The notes under the pieces were generated by a model that saw only the letters and a program-made list of their open reading frames with translations, had not been told where the DNA came from and did not search any database. Below, one piece after another: positions 1-6,700 of a DNA stretch of 26,602 bases. Made by a program: the position numbers and the translations under genes. The stretch lies in NCBI GenBank assembly GCA_024680835.1, contig JAILBP010000171.1:1-26602 (forward strand), read 5' to 3'. Numbering within the stretch: the first letter of the stretch is position 1; the number at the start of each line of letters is the position of its first letter. The DNA comes from RGIG6904 sp024680835 (GTDB lineage: Bacteria > Bacillota > Clostridia > Lachnospirales > Lachnospiraceae).

Positions 1-7
1 CTGGAAT

Positions 8-137
8 CAGTCACTTTACATACATGATACAGACAGCCGCGATAGCGGCAGTAGAGCCTGACAAGGCAACTCTGCCAGCTTGGCTTCGCAGATTGCCGAT
101 GTCAGGGCGAGTCTGTAGAATGTATGTAAAGTGGCTG
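8..137. repeat. 130-bp imperfect palindromic element (MITE-like or structured RNA)
   Basis: Bases 8-25 pair with 120-137 over 18 consecutive positions (one G-T). After a 2-by-2 internal loop, 28-34 pairs with 111-117. Inside, 36-40 and 45-49 form a GCCGC/GCGGC hairpin with loop GATA. A second arm pairs 57-63 with 100-106, 65-69 with 93-97 and 71-75 with 88-92. The whole element folds as a three-way junction. It starts 13 bases past the cysA stop and has no T-run, so it is not a standard terminator. No transposase is present. The perfect outer arms suggest a non-autonomous inverted-repeat element; a structured RNA is the alternative. The one G-T pair in the outer stem becomes A-C in the minus-strand transcript, so plus-strand RNA would fold slightly better. 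Confidence 0.7.
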
Positions 138-149
138 TGAAAAGTAACG

Positions 150-1286
150 TCAAAAGACGATCCTCTTGTAGTCGAAGCCCCAGTTGCCCTTGCCTGCAAC
201 CTCGGCGTTCTCTACTGCAACTGCCTTGTCACCCTCCAGGACATAAGCAAGGCTGACGAAGACCTTAACCTTATCGCCCTTGTACAGCGGGTTGTCGGTG
301 AGCTGTCTGTATGCTGTTATCACCGTATCGTCAAAGACTCTGATCTTCACCTCGAGATCCGTGCCTCTGAATGAAGTCTGCTCCACAACACCGCTCACAG
401 CGCTGCCCGGGAACTGTACTCTGGACTCTGTCTTATTGATCAATATATACTCGGGACGGACTACAGCCTTTGTGCCTTCCGGAAGCTTCTCAAATCCCTT
501 GAATCTGTTGATACCCTCCACTACCGTAGGCTCGCCGATAAACTGGGCGACAAAGGCCGACTGCGGATTTCTGTAGATATCTATGGGAGACCCCACCTGC
601 TCTATCTTTCCTTTGTTTGTGACGATGATCTCGTCGGCAACCTCGATGGCTTCCTCCTGATCATGGGTTACGAAAATACTGGTGATGCCCACCTGACCGA
701 TGAGTTCCTTGAGCCAGCTTCTGAGTTCTTTTCTGACCTTTGCATCGATGGCTGCGAATGGCTCATCCAAAAGCAACAGATTCGGCTGGGTGGCAAGGGC
801 TCTCGCGAATGCAACTCTCTGTCTCTGACCGCCTGAGAGCTGGTTCGGGTAACGTTTTTCCATGCCCTTAAGACCTACCAGCTCTATAAGTTCATTGACA
901 CGGTCTTTTATATCCGCTTCCTTCCACTTCAATACGCGAAGACCGAATGCAACGTTCTCGAATACGGTCTTGTATCTGAAAAGGGCGTAGCTCTGGAACA
1001 CAAATCCTACTCCTCTTTTGGCGGCGGGAATGTCATTGACGAGCTTTCCGTCTATGTAGATCTCACCGTTGTCCGCAGTCTCAAGACCTGCCAGTATACG
1101 CAAGATGGTGGTCTTACCGCTTCCGCTGGGTCCAAGAAGACCGATAAGTTTTCCTTTTTCCACGGTGAAGCTCACATCATTGGAAGCCTGAAAATCACCG
1201 AATGTTTTGTTTACATGCTTGAACTCCACAAACGCATTTGTGTTGTTTTCCTGTGTATTCTCCGTTTTAATGCTGTTTTCTGCCAT
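150..1286 (-). CDS. cysA: Sulfate/thiosulfate ABC transporter, ATP-binding subunit
   Basis: This is the cytoplasmic ATPase that drives sulfate or thiosulfate import through CysT/CysW. The 378-residue protein shows Walker A GPSGSGKT (residues 52-59), Q-loop Q98, signature LSGGQ (150-154), Walker B LLLLDEP (170-176) and switch His208. A C-terminal region of about 140 residues fits the regulatory TOBE-like domain of CysA/MalK-type ATPases. The start is supported by AAGGAGAG upstream. It is the last gene of sbp-cysT-cysW-cysA, 25 nt after cysW. ATPases of this subfamily also serve molybdate or spermidine, but the SulP-type binding protein and two CysT/W permeases make sulfate or thiosulfate most likely. 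No terminator is seen after it; a large palindrome follows instead. Confidence 0.93.
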   Translation of the reverse strand: MAENSIKTENTQENNTNAFVEFKHVNKTFGDFQASNDVSFTVEKGKLIGLLGPSGSGKTTILRILAGLETADNGEIYIDGKLVNDIPAAKRGVGFVFQSYALFRYKTVFENVAFGLRVLKWKEADIKDRVNELIELVGLKGMEKRYPNQLSGGQRQRVAFARALATQPNLLLLDEPFAAIDAKVRKELRSWLKELIGQVGITSIFVTHDQEEAIEVADEIIVTNKGKIEQVGSPIDIYRNPQSAFVAQFIGEPTVVEGINRFKGFEKLPEGTKAVVRPEYILINKTESRVQFPGSAVSGVVEQTSFRGTDLEVKIRVFDDTVITAYRQLTDNPLYKGDKVKVFVSLAYVLEGDKAVAVENAEVAGKGNWGFDYKRIVF

Positions 1287-1311
1287 TTTTTTCTCTCCTT
1301 CGGTGAATCTC

Positions 1312-2130
1312 TTAATCTACTTTTTTACCCTTATGTTCCAACACGTTTCTGAGTACCAGTATTATCACGGCCATAACTACCAGAACTGCCGACATGGCGA
1401 AGGCTCCGGTGAAATCATAGCCCTGATACAAAAGCTCAATATACAAAGGTACTGTGTTCGTCTTTCCTCTCAGATGTCCAGACAGGACGCTGACCGCACC
1501 GAACTCTCCCATGGCACGGGCCGCACACAGCACGATACCATACAAAAGAGCCCACTTGATATGGGGGAAGGTGATCTCCTTGAAGATCTTGAAACCACTT
1601 GCTCCCATGAGTGCCGCAGCCTCCTCCTCGTCCGTTCCCTGAGCTGTCAGCACCGGTATGAGCTCTCTCGATATGAATGGGAAAGTCACGAAAATGGTTG
1701 CCAGCACGATACCCGGAACCGCGAATATAATGTCTATGCCCGCATTATGCAATATCGGATATATGGCGCTCTGACGGCCGAAGGTCAGCACATATATAAG
1801 ACCTGCTATGATGGGTGATATCGTAAGCGGAAGATCTATGAGCGTTGATACAAGTTTTTTCCCTTTGAAGGTGAATTTTGTGATACACCATGCCGCAAAA
1901 ACACCGAAGATGGTATTCACAACGACTGCAAAGAAAGTAGCCTCCAACGTCAGCAGCACTGCCTTCAATGCATATTTGTCGGTTATGGATTTTATAAACA
2001 CGCCCACACCCTCTCTGAAGGCTGTGGCTATAACATATATCAGCGGCAATATCAGCATGACTACCAGAAAAAAGGTACTGATGCCTATGAGCAGCCATTT
2101 CACAAAACCACTGTTATTCCTGATTTGCAT
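1312..2130 (-). CDS. cysW: Sulfate ABC transporter permease CysW
   Basis: This is one of the two membrane subunits forming the sulfate channel. The 272-residue protein has hydrophobic segments starting near residues 11, 56, 99, 135, 190 and 240. The cytoplasmic EAA loop (EAAALMGA, about residues 170-177) docks on the ATPase. The short polar N-terminus and the motif around PLTISPIIAG are typical of CysW. The start has a strong AGGAGG ribosome binding site 7 bases upstream. It lies 53 nt after cysT and before cysA in a single transcription unit. Confidence 0.92.
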   Translation of the reverse strand: MQIRNNSGFVKWLLIGISTFFLVVMLILPLIYVIATAFREGVGVFIKSITDKYALKAVLLTLEATFFAVVVNTIFGVFAAWCITKFTFKGKKLVSTLIDLPLTISPIIAGLIYVLTFGRQSAIYPILHNAGIDIIFAVPGIVLATIFVTFPFISRELIPVLTAQGTDEEEAAALMGASGFKIFKEITFPHIKWALLYGIVLCAARAMGEFGAVSVLSGHLRGKTNTVPLYIELLYQGYDFTGAFAMSAVLVVMAVIILVLRNVLEHKGKKVD

Positions 2131-2183
2131 TCTATCCCTCCTGTTTATCTTAACAGCACGATTTCCACGAAATCCTGCACATA

Positions 2184-3029
2184 CTACTCAATACCACTGA
2201 CGATCTTTGAGGTGCGGCTCTGTATCAGCGCATTCACGAACAATATGATGAATGCCATCAATAACATCATGAGTGCTATTGACGTAGCGCTGGCGTAGTC
2301 GTACTCCTGAAGCTCGAACATGATCAAAAGAGGCGCTATCTCAGTCTCAAAGGGAGTATTACCCGCAATGAACACAACGCTGCCGTACTCTCCGATGCTC
2401 CTGGCGAATGCCATTGTAAAGCCTGCTATGAGTGAGGGCATGATCTCCGGCAGAACCACATGCCTGAAGATAAAGCCTCTGTTCGCTCCCATGATGCTGG
2501 CAGCTTCCTCGTACTCGGGCTCTATCTTTTCCAGCACCGGCTGAACGCTCCTGACCACGAAGGGAATACCTATGAACACCAGTGCCACCGTAATACCCAC
2601 TCTGGTATAGGCGATCTTTATGCCGAACCTGTCGAAAAATGATCCCACCCAGCCGTTGGTGACAGTAAGGTGTGTGAGGGAGATACCGGCAACCGCTGTA
2701 GGCAATGCGAAGGGCAGTTCTATGATGCCGTCCATGATCCTCTTGAAGGGGAAGTCATATCTCACCAAAACCCATGCTATGATAAGACCCATAATGGCAT
2801 TTATGACAGAAGCCACAAAAGCCGTCTCAAGGCTCACCACATAGCTGGCAACGACTCTGCTCCTGGTGACCGTATGTATGAACTCCTGTGGTGAAAGCTG
2901 TGCCGAGAACACCACAAGTGAACAAAGGGGTATGATCACAACAAGGCTTAAGATCGCCATCGTAATGCCAAATGACAATCCAAAGCCCGGAATAACGCTT
3001 TTCGATTTCTTTTTTTTCTTCTTTTCCAT
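2184..3029 (-). CDS. cysT: Sulfate ABC transporter permease CysT
   Basis: This is the partner membrane subunit of CysW (also called CysU). The 281-residue protein begins with a lysine run (residues 3-10) encoded by an A-rich tract, then a first membrane segment at about 20-42. The EAA loop EEAASIMGA lies at 174-182, followed by LPEIMPSLIAG. PFALPTAVAG near residue 106 is typical of the family. The ribosome binding site is weak (GGGAAT only), unlike cysW and cysA. The 157-nt gap from sbp contains several hairpins, so CysT output may be set lower than that of the binding protein. Confidence 0.92.
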   Translation of the reverse strand: MEKKKKKKSKSVIPGFGLSFGITMAILSLVVIIPLCSLVVFSAQLSPQEFIHTVTRSRVVASYVVSLETAFVASVINAIMGLIIAWVLVRYDFPFKRIMDGIIELPFALPTAVAGISLTHLTVTNGWVGSFFDRFGIKIAYTRVGITVALVFIGIPFVVRSVQPVLEKIEPEYEEAASIMGANRGFIFRHVVLPEIMPSLIAGFTMAFARSIGEYGSVVFIAGNTPFETEIAPLLIMFELQEYDYASATSIALMMLLMAFIILFVNALIQSRTSKIVSGIE

Positions 3030-3052
3030 GTCTAATTCCCGATTAAAGTCAA

Positions 3053-3096
3053 CTGTATCAGATACAGCTCATTTCGTGCAAACACGATAAGCTGTA
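3053..3096 (-). other. Overlapping hairpins in the cysT leader
   Basis: A perfect 7-bp dyad around one base (CTGTATC / GATACAG, 3053-3067) overlaps a second stem pairing 3063-3069 with 3090-3096, which encloses a small CGTG/CACG hairpin (3075-3086). The two stems share bases 3063-3067, so they cannot form together. No T-run follows. They lie 24-67 nt upstream of the cysT start, where folding could affect its translation or mRNA ends. Function is inference. Confidence 0.4.
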
Positions 3097-3116
3097 CCTT
3101 GCTCGTTATCAACAAC

Positions 3117-3171
3117 ATATCACCCCGTTTTTACGCGGGGTGATATTATTATGGAAAACATCATGTTTTCC
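3117..3171 (-). other. Two hairpins between sbp and cysT
   Basis: Bases 3117-3127 pair with 3136-3146 (11 bp, ATATCACCCC/GGGGTGATAT core). Bases 3153-3160 pair with 3164-3171 (8 bp, GGAAAACA/TGTTTTCC). In the transcript both lie just after the sbp stop. Neither is followed by a run of T on the minus strand, so they look like mRNA stabilisers or partial attenuators rather than full terminators. This is a common arrangement after a binding-protein gene that must outnumber its permease. Confidence 0.55.
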
Positions 3172-3186
3172 GTCAAGTATCAAATT

Positions 3187-4278
3187 TTATTTTTCCTCAT
3201 AGATCTGGTCGAATACTCCACCGTCTACAAAGTGTTTTTCTGTAGCTGCTGTCCAGCCGCCAAATGCATCGATGGTCACCATATCAACATCCGGGATGAT
3301 CCACTTGCCATCCTCCGGAATCTCCTTGATAACTCTTGAGTCTGTGTTGAAAACATACTCATTCAGGATATCCTTGTTGTAAGGTCTGTAGTAGTTCTCA
3401 GCTACGAGATGCTGTGCATCATCTGAGTAAAGATACTGAAGATACTCTTTTGCAAGCTCTCTTGAACCTCTCTTGTCTACAACTTCATCTACAATGGCTA
3501 CTGTAGGCTGGCAGTAGATTGAAGTTGAAGGAATAACGATCTCATACTCGCCCGGATACTGCTTGAGTGAAAGGAATGCCTCATTCTCCCATGAAACCAT
3601 TACATCACCCTGCTTGTTCTCTACGAAAGATGTTGTGGAACCTCTTGCACCGGAATCGAGAACTACAACGTTCTCAAAGAACTTGCCTACGCTGGCCTTA
3701 ACTTCATCCTCGCTCTGACCCTGCTGCTCAAAATAATACCATGCTGCAAGGTAGTTCCATCTTGCTGCACCACTGGTCTTCGGGTTCGGTGCTATGACTC
3801 CAACATCATCTCTTACCAGATCATCCCAGTCCATGATGTTCTTGGGATTGCCGCTTCTTACCAGGAATACGATGGATGATGTATAAGGAGCGCTGTCGTT
3901 ATCAAACTCTGATGTATAACCATCCTCGATCAGGCCTGCATTTTTTACCGCATCCACATCAGCCTCGAGGGCAAGTGTTACAACGTCAGCCTCAAGTCCG
4001 TTGGCAACCTCAAGGGCCTGCTTACCGGATCCGCCGTGGCTCTGTGTTATCTCTATATCGTCGCCGGTCTTATCTTTCCAGTAAGCCTTGAAGATCTCAT
4101 TGTAATTTGCATAAAGCTCTCTGGTGGGATCGTAAGAAACATTTGTAAGCTCCAATACCTTGCTGCCTGAAGCTGAACCTGAAGCCGAACCTGCGTCGGT
4201 ACTGCCACAACCTGCAACACCTGCTGCAAGTGCTACTGTCAAAATTCCGGTGATCAATCTCATTGCTCTGCTTTTCAT
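3187..4278 (-). CDS. sbp: Sulfate-binding lipoprotein of the ABC importer
   Basis: This extracytoplasmic solute-binding protein delivers sulfate or thiosulfate to CysT/CysW. It is a 363-residue lipoprotein with a basic N-terminus, hydrophobic core and lipobox ending at Cys24, then a Gly/Ser/Ala linker. Family motifs are NVSYDPTRELY (about 47-57), QSHGGSGKQ (about 79-87) and NPKTSGAARWNYLAAW near residue 164. It is first in the operon, with its own promoter (4343-4371) and a ribosome binding site AAGGAGAG. Sulfate and thiosulfate binders cannot be told apart from this sequence alone. Confidence in the family is high. Confidence 0.93.
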   Translation of the reverse strand: MKSRAMRLITGILTVALAAGVAGCGSTDAGSASGSASGSKVLELTNVSYDPTRELYANYNEIFKAYWKDKTGDDIEITQSHGGSGKQALEVANGLEADVVTLALEADVDAVKNAGLIEDGYTSEFDNDSAPYTSSIVFLVRSGNPKNIMDWDDLVRDDVGVIAPNPKTSGAARWNYLAAWYYFEQQGQSEDEVKASVGKFFENVVVLDSGARGSTTSFVENKQGDVMVSWENEAFLSLKQYPGEYEIVIPSTSIYCQPTVAIVDEVVDKRGSRELAKEYLQYLYSDDAQHLVAENYYRPYNKDILNEYVFNTDSRVIKEIPEDGKWIIPDVDMVTIDAFGGWTAATEKHFVDGGVFDQIYEEK

Positions 4279-4342
4279 TTCACTCTCTCCTTTTCCCGGG
4301 CTCTCTTCGCAACGCCCTGTCTTTTTTCATCTTATGTTTGGG

Positions 4343-4371
4343 ATTATAGGCAATCCAATTTCAGAAAACAA
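4343..4371 (-). promoter_or_regulatory. Sigma-A-type promoter of sbp-cysTWA
   Basis: On the minus strand the -35 is TTGTTT (4366-4371), the spacer is 17 bases, and the -10 is a perfect TATAAT (4343-4348). Transcription would start near 4336, giving a leader of about 58 nt. A 5-bp dyad CAAAC/GTTTG (4369-4383) overlaps the -35 and is a possible second control site. Confidence 0.75.
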
Positions 4372-4381
4372 ACCTTTAGTT

Positions 4382-4395
4382 TGAAATCGTTTTCA
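4382..4395. promoter_or_regulatory. LacI/CcpA-type operator (cre-like) upstream of sbp
   Basis: The minus strand reads TGAAAACGATTTCA, a symmetric TGAAA-n-CG-n-TTTCA site that fits the cre consensus WTGNAANCGNWNNCW with flanking A. Its centre is about 53 bases before the predicted sbp start point and 11 bases above the -35. A site above the promoter fits activation or looping better than simple blocking. The LacI-family gene immediately upstream (4555-5619) is the obvious candidate binder; a global CcpA is the alternative. Confidence 0.7.
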
Positions 4396-4449
4396 TTTGT
4401 GAAGTGCCAAGTGGTCGTACAAAGAGATTTCAGAACGTAAAAAGGCAAC

Positions 4450-4483
4450 AAAAAAACGGTTCCAGCCTGTGGAAACCGTTTTT
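4450..4483 (-). terminator. Terminator after lacI
   Basis: The transcript forms ACGG..TCC / GGA..CCGT with a loop of about 7 nt and runs of A before and T after the stem (seven T on the minus strand). It lies 72 nt after the lacI stop and before the sbp promoter, closing the acpP-to-lacI unit. The symmetric A/T tracts mean it could also work on the other strand. Confidence 0.75.
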
Positions 4484-4554
4484 GTCGAAAACGTAACCAC
4501 CTTGTATTATCAAGGCGTTTGCGCGATTTTTATACTGTTTTTATCGCCATGCTC

Positions 4555-5619
4555 TCATTTTATGTTCTCACTGTACTCAAAACAGCTCTCTCTGAGCATG
4601 AGCTGACCGTCAAGCTCCATCTTTATCACCGATCTGTGACCTCCCGTGATCCTGTCATATAACAGCATAACCGCGAAACGTCCCATCTCCTCTTTCGGCA
4701 AAGAAACGGTAGACAGCATGGGCTTTGAGTACTGAGCCCTCTCTATATCATCGCTGGATATGATGGATATCTTTTTGGTCCTGTTCTTGGACTTGGCCAT
4801 CGCCCTGAGCATCCCCAAAGCAGTTATATCATTGGCGCAGTATATGCCCGTGGGTGTTTCGCCGGATTTCAGTATGTTTTCCATTATATCGAAGCCGGCG
4901 GCCTCCGTCTGTTTTGTCTCGTATATAAATCCGGGCACCATCTCTATATCATTTTTGGCAAGAGTCTCTGAAAAGCCCTTATACCTCACCTCGTTGCGGC
5001 ATTCTCCCACATATCCGATATCCCTGTGTCCCAGCTTTATCAGGTATTCCACAGCCATGGAGGCGACCTTGCGGCCGTCGCAGGTTATCTCATCAACCTC
5101 CCTGTTGGTGGAGTTACGGTTTACGCTCACCACGTTCACAAAACGGCTTTTCAGCTTTTTCAGAATTTCCTTATTGCATCTTCCTATGACGATGAGCCCG
5201 TCGCATTTTCCGTCGGTTTCCGCATAAAGCTCATCCACCAGCTTGTCCGGATTAGATGCCTTGCATTTCTTGTCATCGGAGAAAACAGAATTGTACCAGA
5301 CACCTGACAGTATGCAGGACTTTTTGTGTATCTCCGTCTCCACGACACGCAAGAGCTCCGAGAAGAATGGGTCCGTATGTGTCTTTTCCGTTCTGGTCAT
5401 CAGCACATAAAGATAATATGTTTTCTCAACCGAGGTATTGACACCTCTTTTGAGATTGCGCGCAGCCTCATTTGGTACATAGTCAAGCTCCATGGCCGCA
5501 TCCCATATTCTCTTCCTCAAGCCCTCGTCCGCGCAGTGATAATCCGGGTTGTTTAAGACTCTGGACACCGTCGCGGGGGAAGAGCCCGCTGCTTTTGCAA
5601 TATCTTTTATAGATGCCAT
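4555..5619 (-). CDS. LacI-family transcriptional regulator
   Basis: This is a DNA-binding regulator with a periplasmic-binding-protein-like effector domain. The N-terminal helix-turn-helix is IKDIAKAAGSSPATVSRVLN (about residues 4-23), followed by a hinge helix ending near NLKRG (58). The core of about 290 residues includes SINRNST-like and GYVGE segments seen in sugar-responsive members. At 354 residues it has normal family length. The start is supported by AGAGGTG seven bases upstream. It lies 15 nt after ftsY and ends at a terminator, so it may be transcribed from the upstream operon. Its position next to the sulfate operon, which has a LacI-type operator, suggests it acts there. The effector cannot be read from sequence. 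Confidence 0.88.
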   Translation of the reverse strand: MASIKDIAKAAGSSPATVSRVLNNPDYHCADEGLRKRIWDAAMELDYVPNEAARNLKRGVNTSVEKTYYLYVLMTRTEKTHTDPFFSELLRVVETEIHKKSCILSGVWYNSVFSDDKKCKASNPDKLVDELYAETDGKCDGLIVIGRCNKEILKKLKSRFVNVVSVNRNSTNREVDEITCDGRKVASMAVEYLIKLGHRDIGYVGECRNEVRYKGFSETLAKNDIEMVPGFIYETKQTEAAGFDIMENILKSGETPTGIYCANDITALGMLRAMAKSKNRTKKISIISSDDIERAQYSKPMLSTVSLPKEEMGRFAVMLLYDRITGGHRSVIKMELDGQLMLRESCFEYSENIK

Positions 5620-5634
5620 TGTACACCTCTCAGA

Positions 5635-6561
5635 TCATTCATCTTCTCCGGTTTTGAATAATGCATCAACAAACTGTTCCGGGTTAAACTTTTCCAGATC
5701 GTCTATGGTCTCACCCACGCCGATATATTTGACCGGGATTGAAAGAGTAGAGGCTATAGCTACCGCAATACCGCCCTTGGCAGTTCCGTCCATCTTGGTG
5801 AGCACTATGCCTGTCAGGTCGCAGACCTCTGAAAACTCCTTCGCCTGGGATATGGCATTCTGACCTGTGGTGGCATCCAGTACTATAAATGTCTCCCTGT
5901 TGGCTTCCGGCCATTCCCTGTCTATAACGCGGTTGATCTTCTCGAGCTCGTTCATCAGATTCTTTTTGTTGTGAAGACGACCGGCGGTGTCTATCAGCAG
6001 AACATCCGTATTTCTGGACTTAGCCTTTGTGACAGCATCATACACAACAGATGCGGGATCGGCGCCGTCCACTCCGCCCGTCATATCAACACCTGCCCGC
6101 TCTGCCCATGTGGCAAGCTGGTCTCCTGCAGCCGCACGGAAAGTATCCGCTCCTGCTATGGCGCATTTTCTGCCCGATGCCTTCAGCTTATCGGCGAGCT
6201 TGCCCACGGTGGTAGTCTTTCCGACTCCGTTGACACCCACGAACAACAGCACGCTCTTCTGAGTCTCAAAATCATAGAAGTTTTCTTCCACATGCATCAT
6301 CTCTTTGATGGAATCTATGAGAAGCTGCCTGCAGGCCATGGGCTCATGGACTCTCTGTTCCACTACTTTCTCCTTGAGACCGTCCATGATCTTCTCCGTG
6401 GTCTCCACTCCCATATCGCCCATGATGAGCATTTCCTCTAACTCATCATAAAAATCATCGTCTATGACCTCAGCTCCGGCGAAGACCGTGTCCATACCAT
6501 ATACGATATTATCTCTTGTCTTTTTTAATCCTGCCAGCAATCTGCTGAAAAATCCTGCCAT
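5635..6561 (-). CDS. ftsY: Signal recognition particle receptor FtsY
   Basis: This membrane-associated GTPase docks SRP-ribosome complexes at the Sec translocon. The 308-residue protein has only a short N-terminal region (no long acidic A domain, as usual in Firmicutes), a helical N domain (about 1-95) and the G domain: GVNGVGKTT (109-117), DTFRAAA (139-145), DTAGR (191-195), TKMDG (255-259) and a closing GVGE..DDL segment. It follows smc after a 139-nt gap carrying a repeat and precedes lacI by 15 nt. Its partner Ffh is in this window at 14906-16285. Confidence 0.96.
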   Translation of the reverse strand: MAGFFSRLLAGLKKTRDNIVYGMDTVFAGAEVIDDDFYDELEEMLIMGDMGVETTEKIMDGLKEKVVEQRVHEPMACRQLLIDSIKEMMHVEENFYDFETQKSVLLFVGVNGVGKTTTVGKLADKLKASGRKCAIAGADTFRAAAGDQLATWAERAGVDMTGGVDGADPASVVYDAVTKAKSRNTDVLLIDTAGRLHNKKNLMNELEKINRVIDREWPEANRETFIVLDATTGQNAISQAKEFSEVCDLTGIVLTKMDGTAKGGIAVAIASTLSIPVKYIGVGETIDDLEKFNPEQFVDALFKTGEDE

Positions 6562-6602
6562 GGTTTTACCTGTTTCTTTCTGTGAATTGTGATCTTTTAA
6601 AT

Positions 6603-6689
6603 CCTCAGTCAGCTACCTCTATGTTAGCTCTCCCTCAGTCGGCTACCCCTCAGTCAGCCTGCGGCTGACAGCTCCCCTGAGAGGGGAGC
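6603..6689. repeat. REP-like hairpin repeat between smc and ftsY
   Basis: Two perfect hairpins sit side by side: GTCAGCC/GGCTGAC (6653-6669, loop TGC) and GCTCCCCT/AGGGGAGC (6671-6689, loop GAG). Next to them are three degenerate copies of CCTCAGTCRGC starting at 6603, 6633 and 6648. This architecture matches, from memory, a palindromic intergenic repeat common in gut Clostridia. It separates smc from ftsY in an otherwise compact operon, and could stabilise or partly attenuate the smc transcript. It lacks a T-run on the minus strand. Confidence 0.75.
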
Positions 6690-6700
6690 CTTTAAAAAAG

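Noticed and set aside
8..137. Integron attC site or CRISPR-like unit
   Set aside because: No attC core sites (RYYYAAC/GTTRRRY), no direct repeats and no integrase or Cas gene nearby.
11..199. Open frame of 62 codons across the left-end palindrome
   Set aside because: It overlaps the cysA 3' end and the paired arms, has no family resemblance, and its length follows from the palindrome's composition.
1207..1818. 203-codon plus-strand frame over cysA/cysW
   Set aside because: It is antisense to two clear transporter genes and translates to a low-complexity His/Arg/Ser-rich sequence.
2184..4336. S-box (SAM) or T-box riboswitch in the sulfate operon
   Set aside because: The 58-nt sbp leader is too short and lacks the conserved cores; the cysT leader hairpins do not match either class.
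4760..5227. 155-codon plus-strand frame over lacI
   Set aside because: Antisense shadow of a well-supported LacI-family gene, without a ribosome binding site or known motif.
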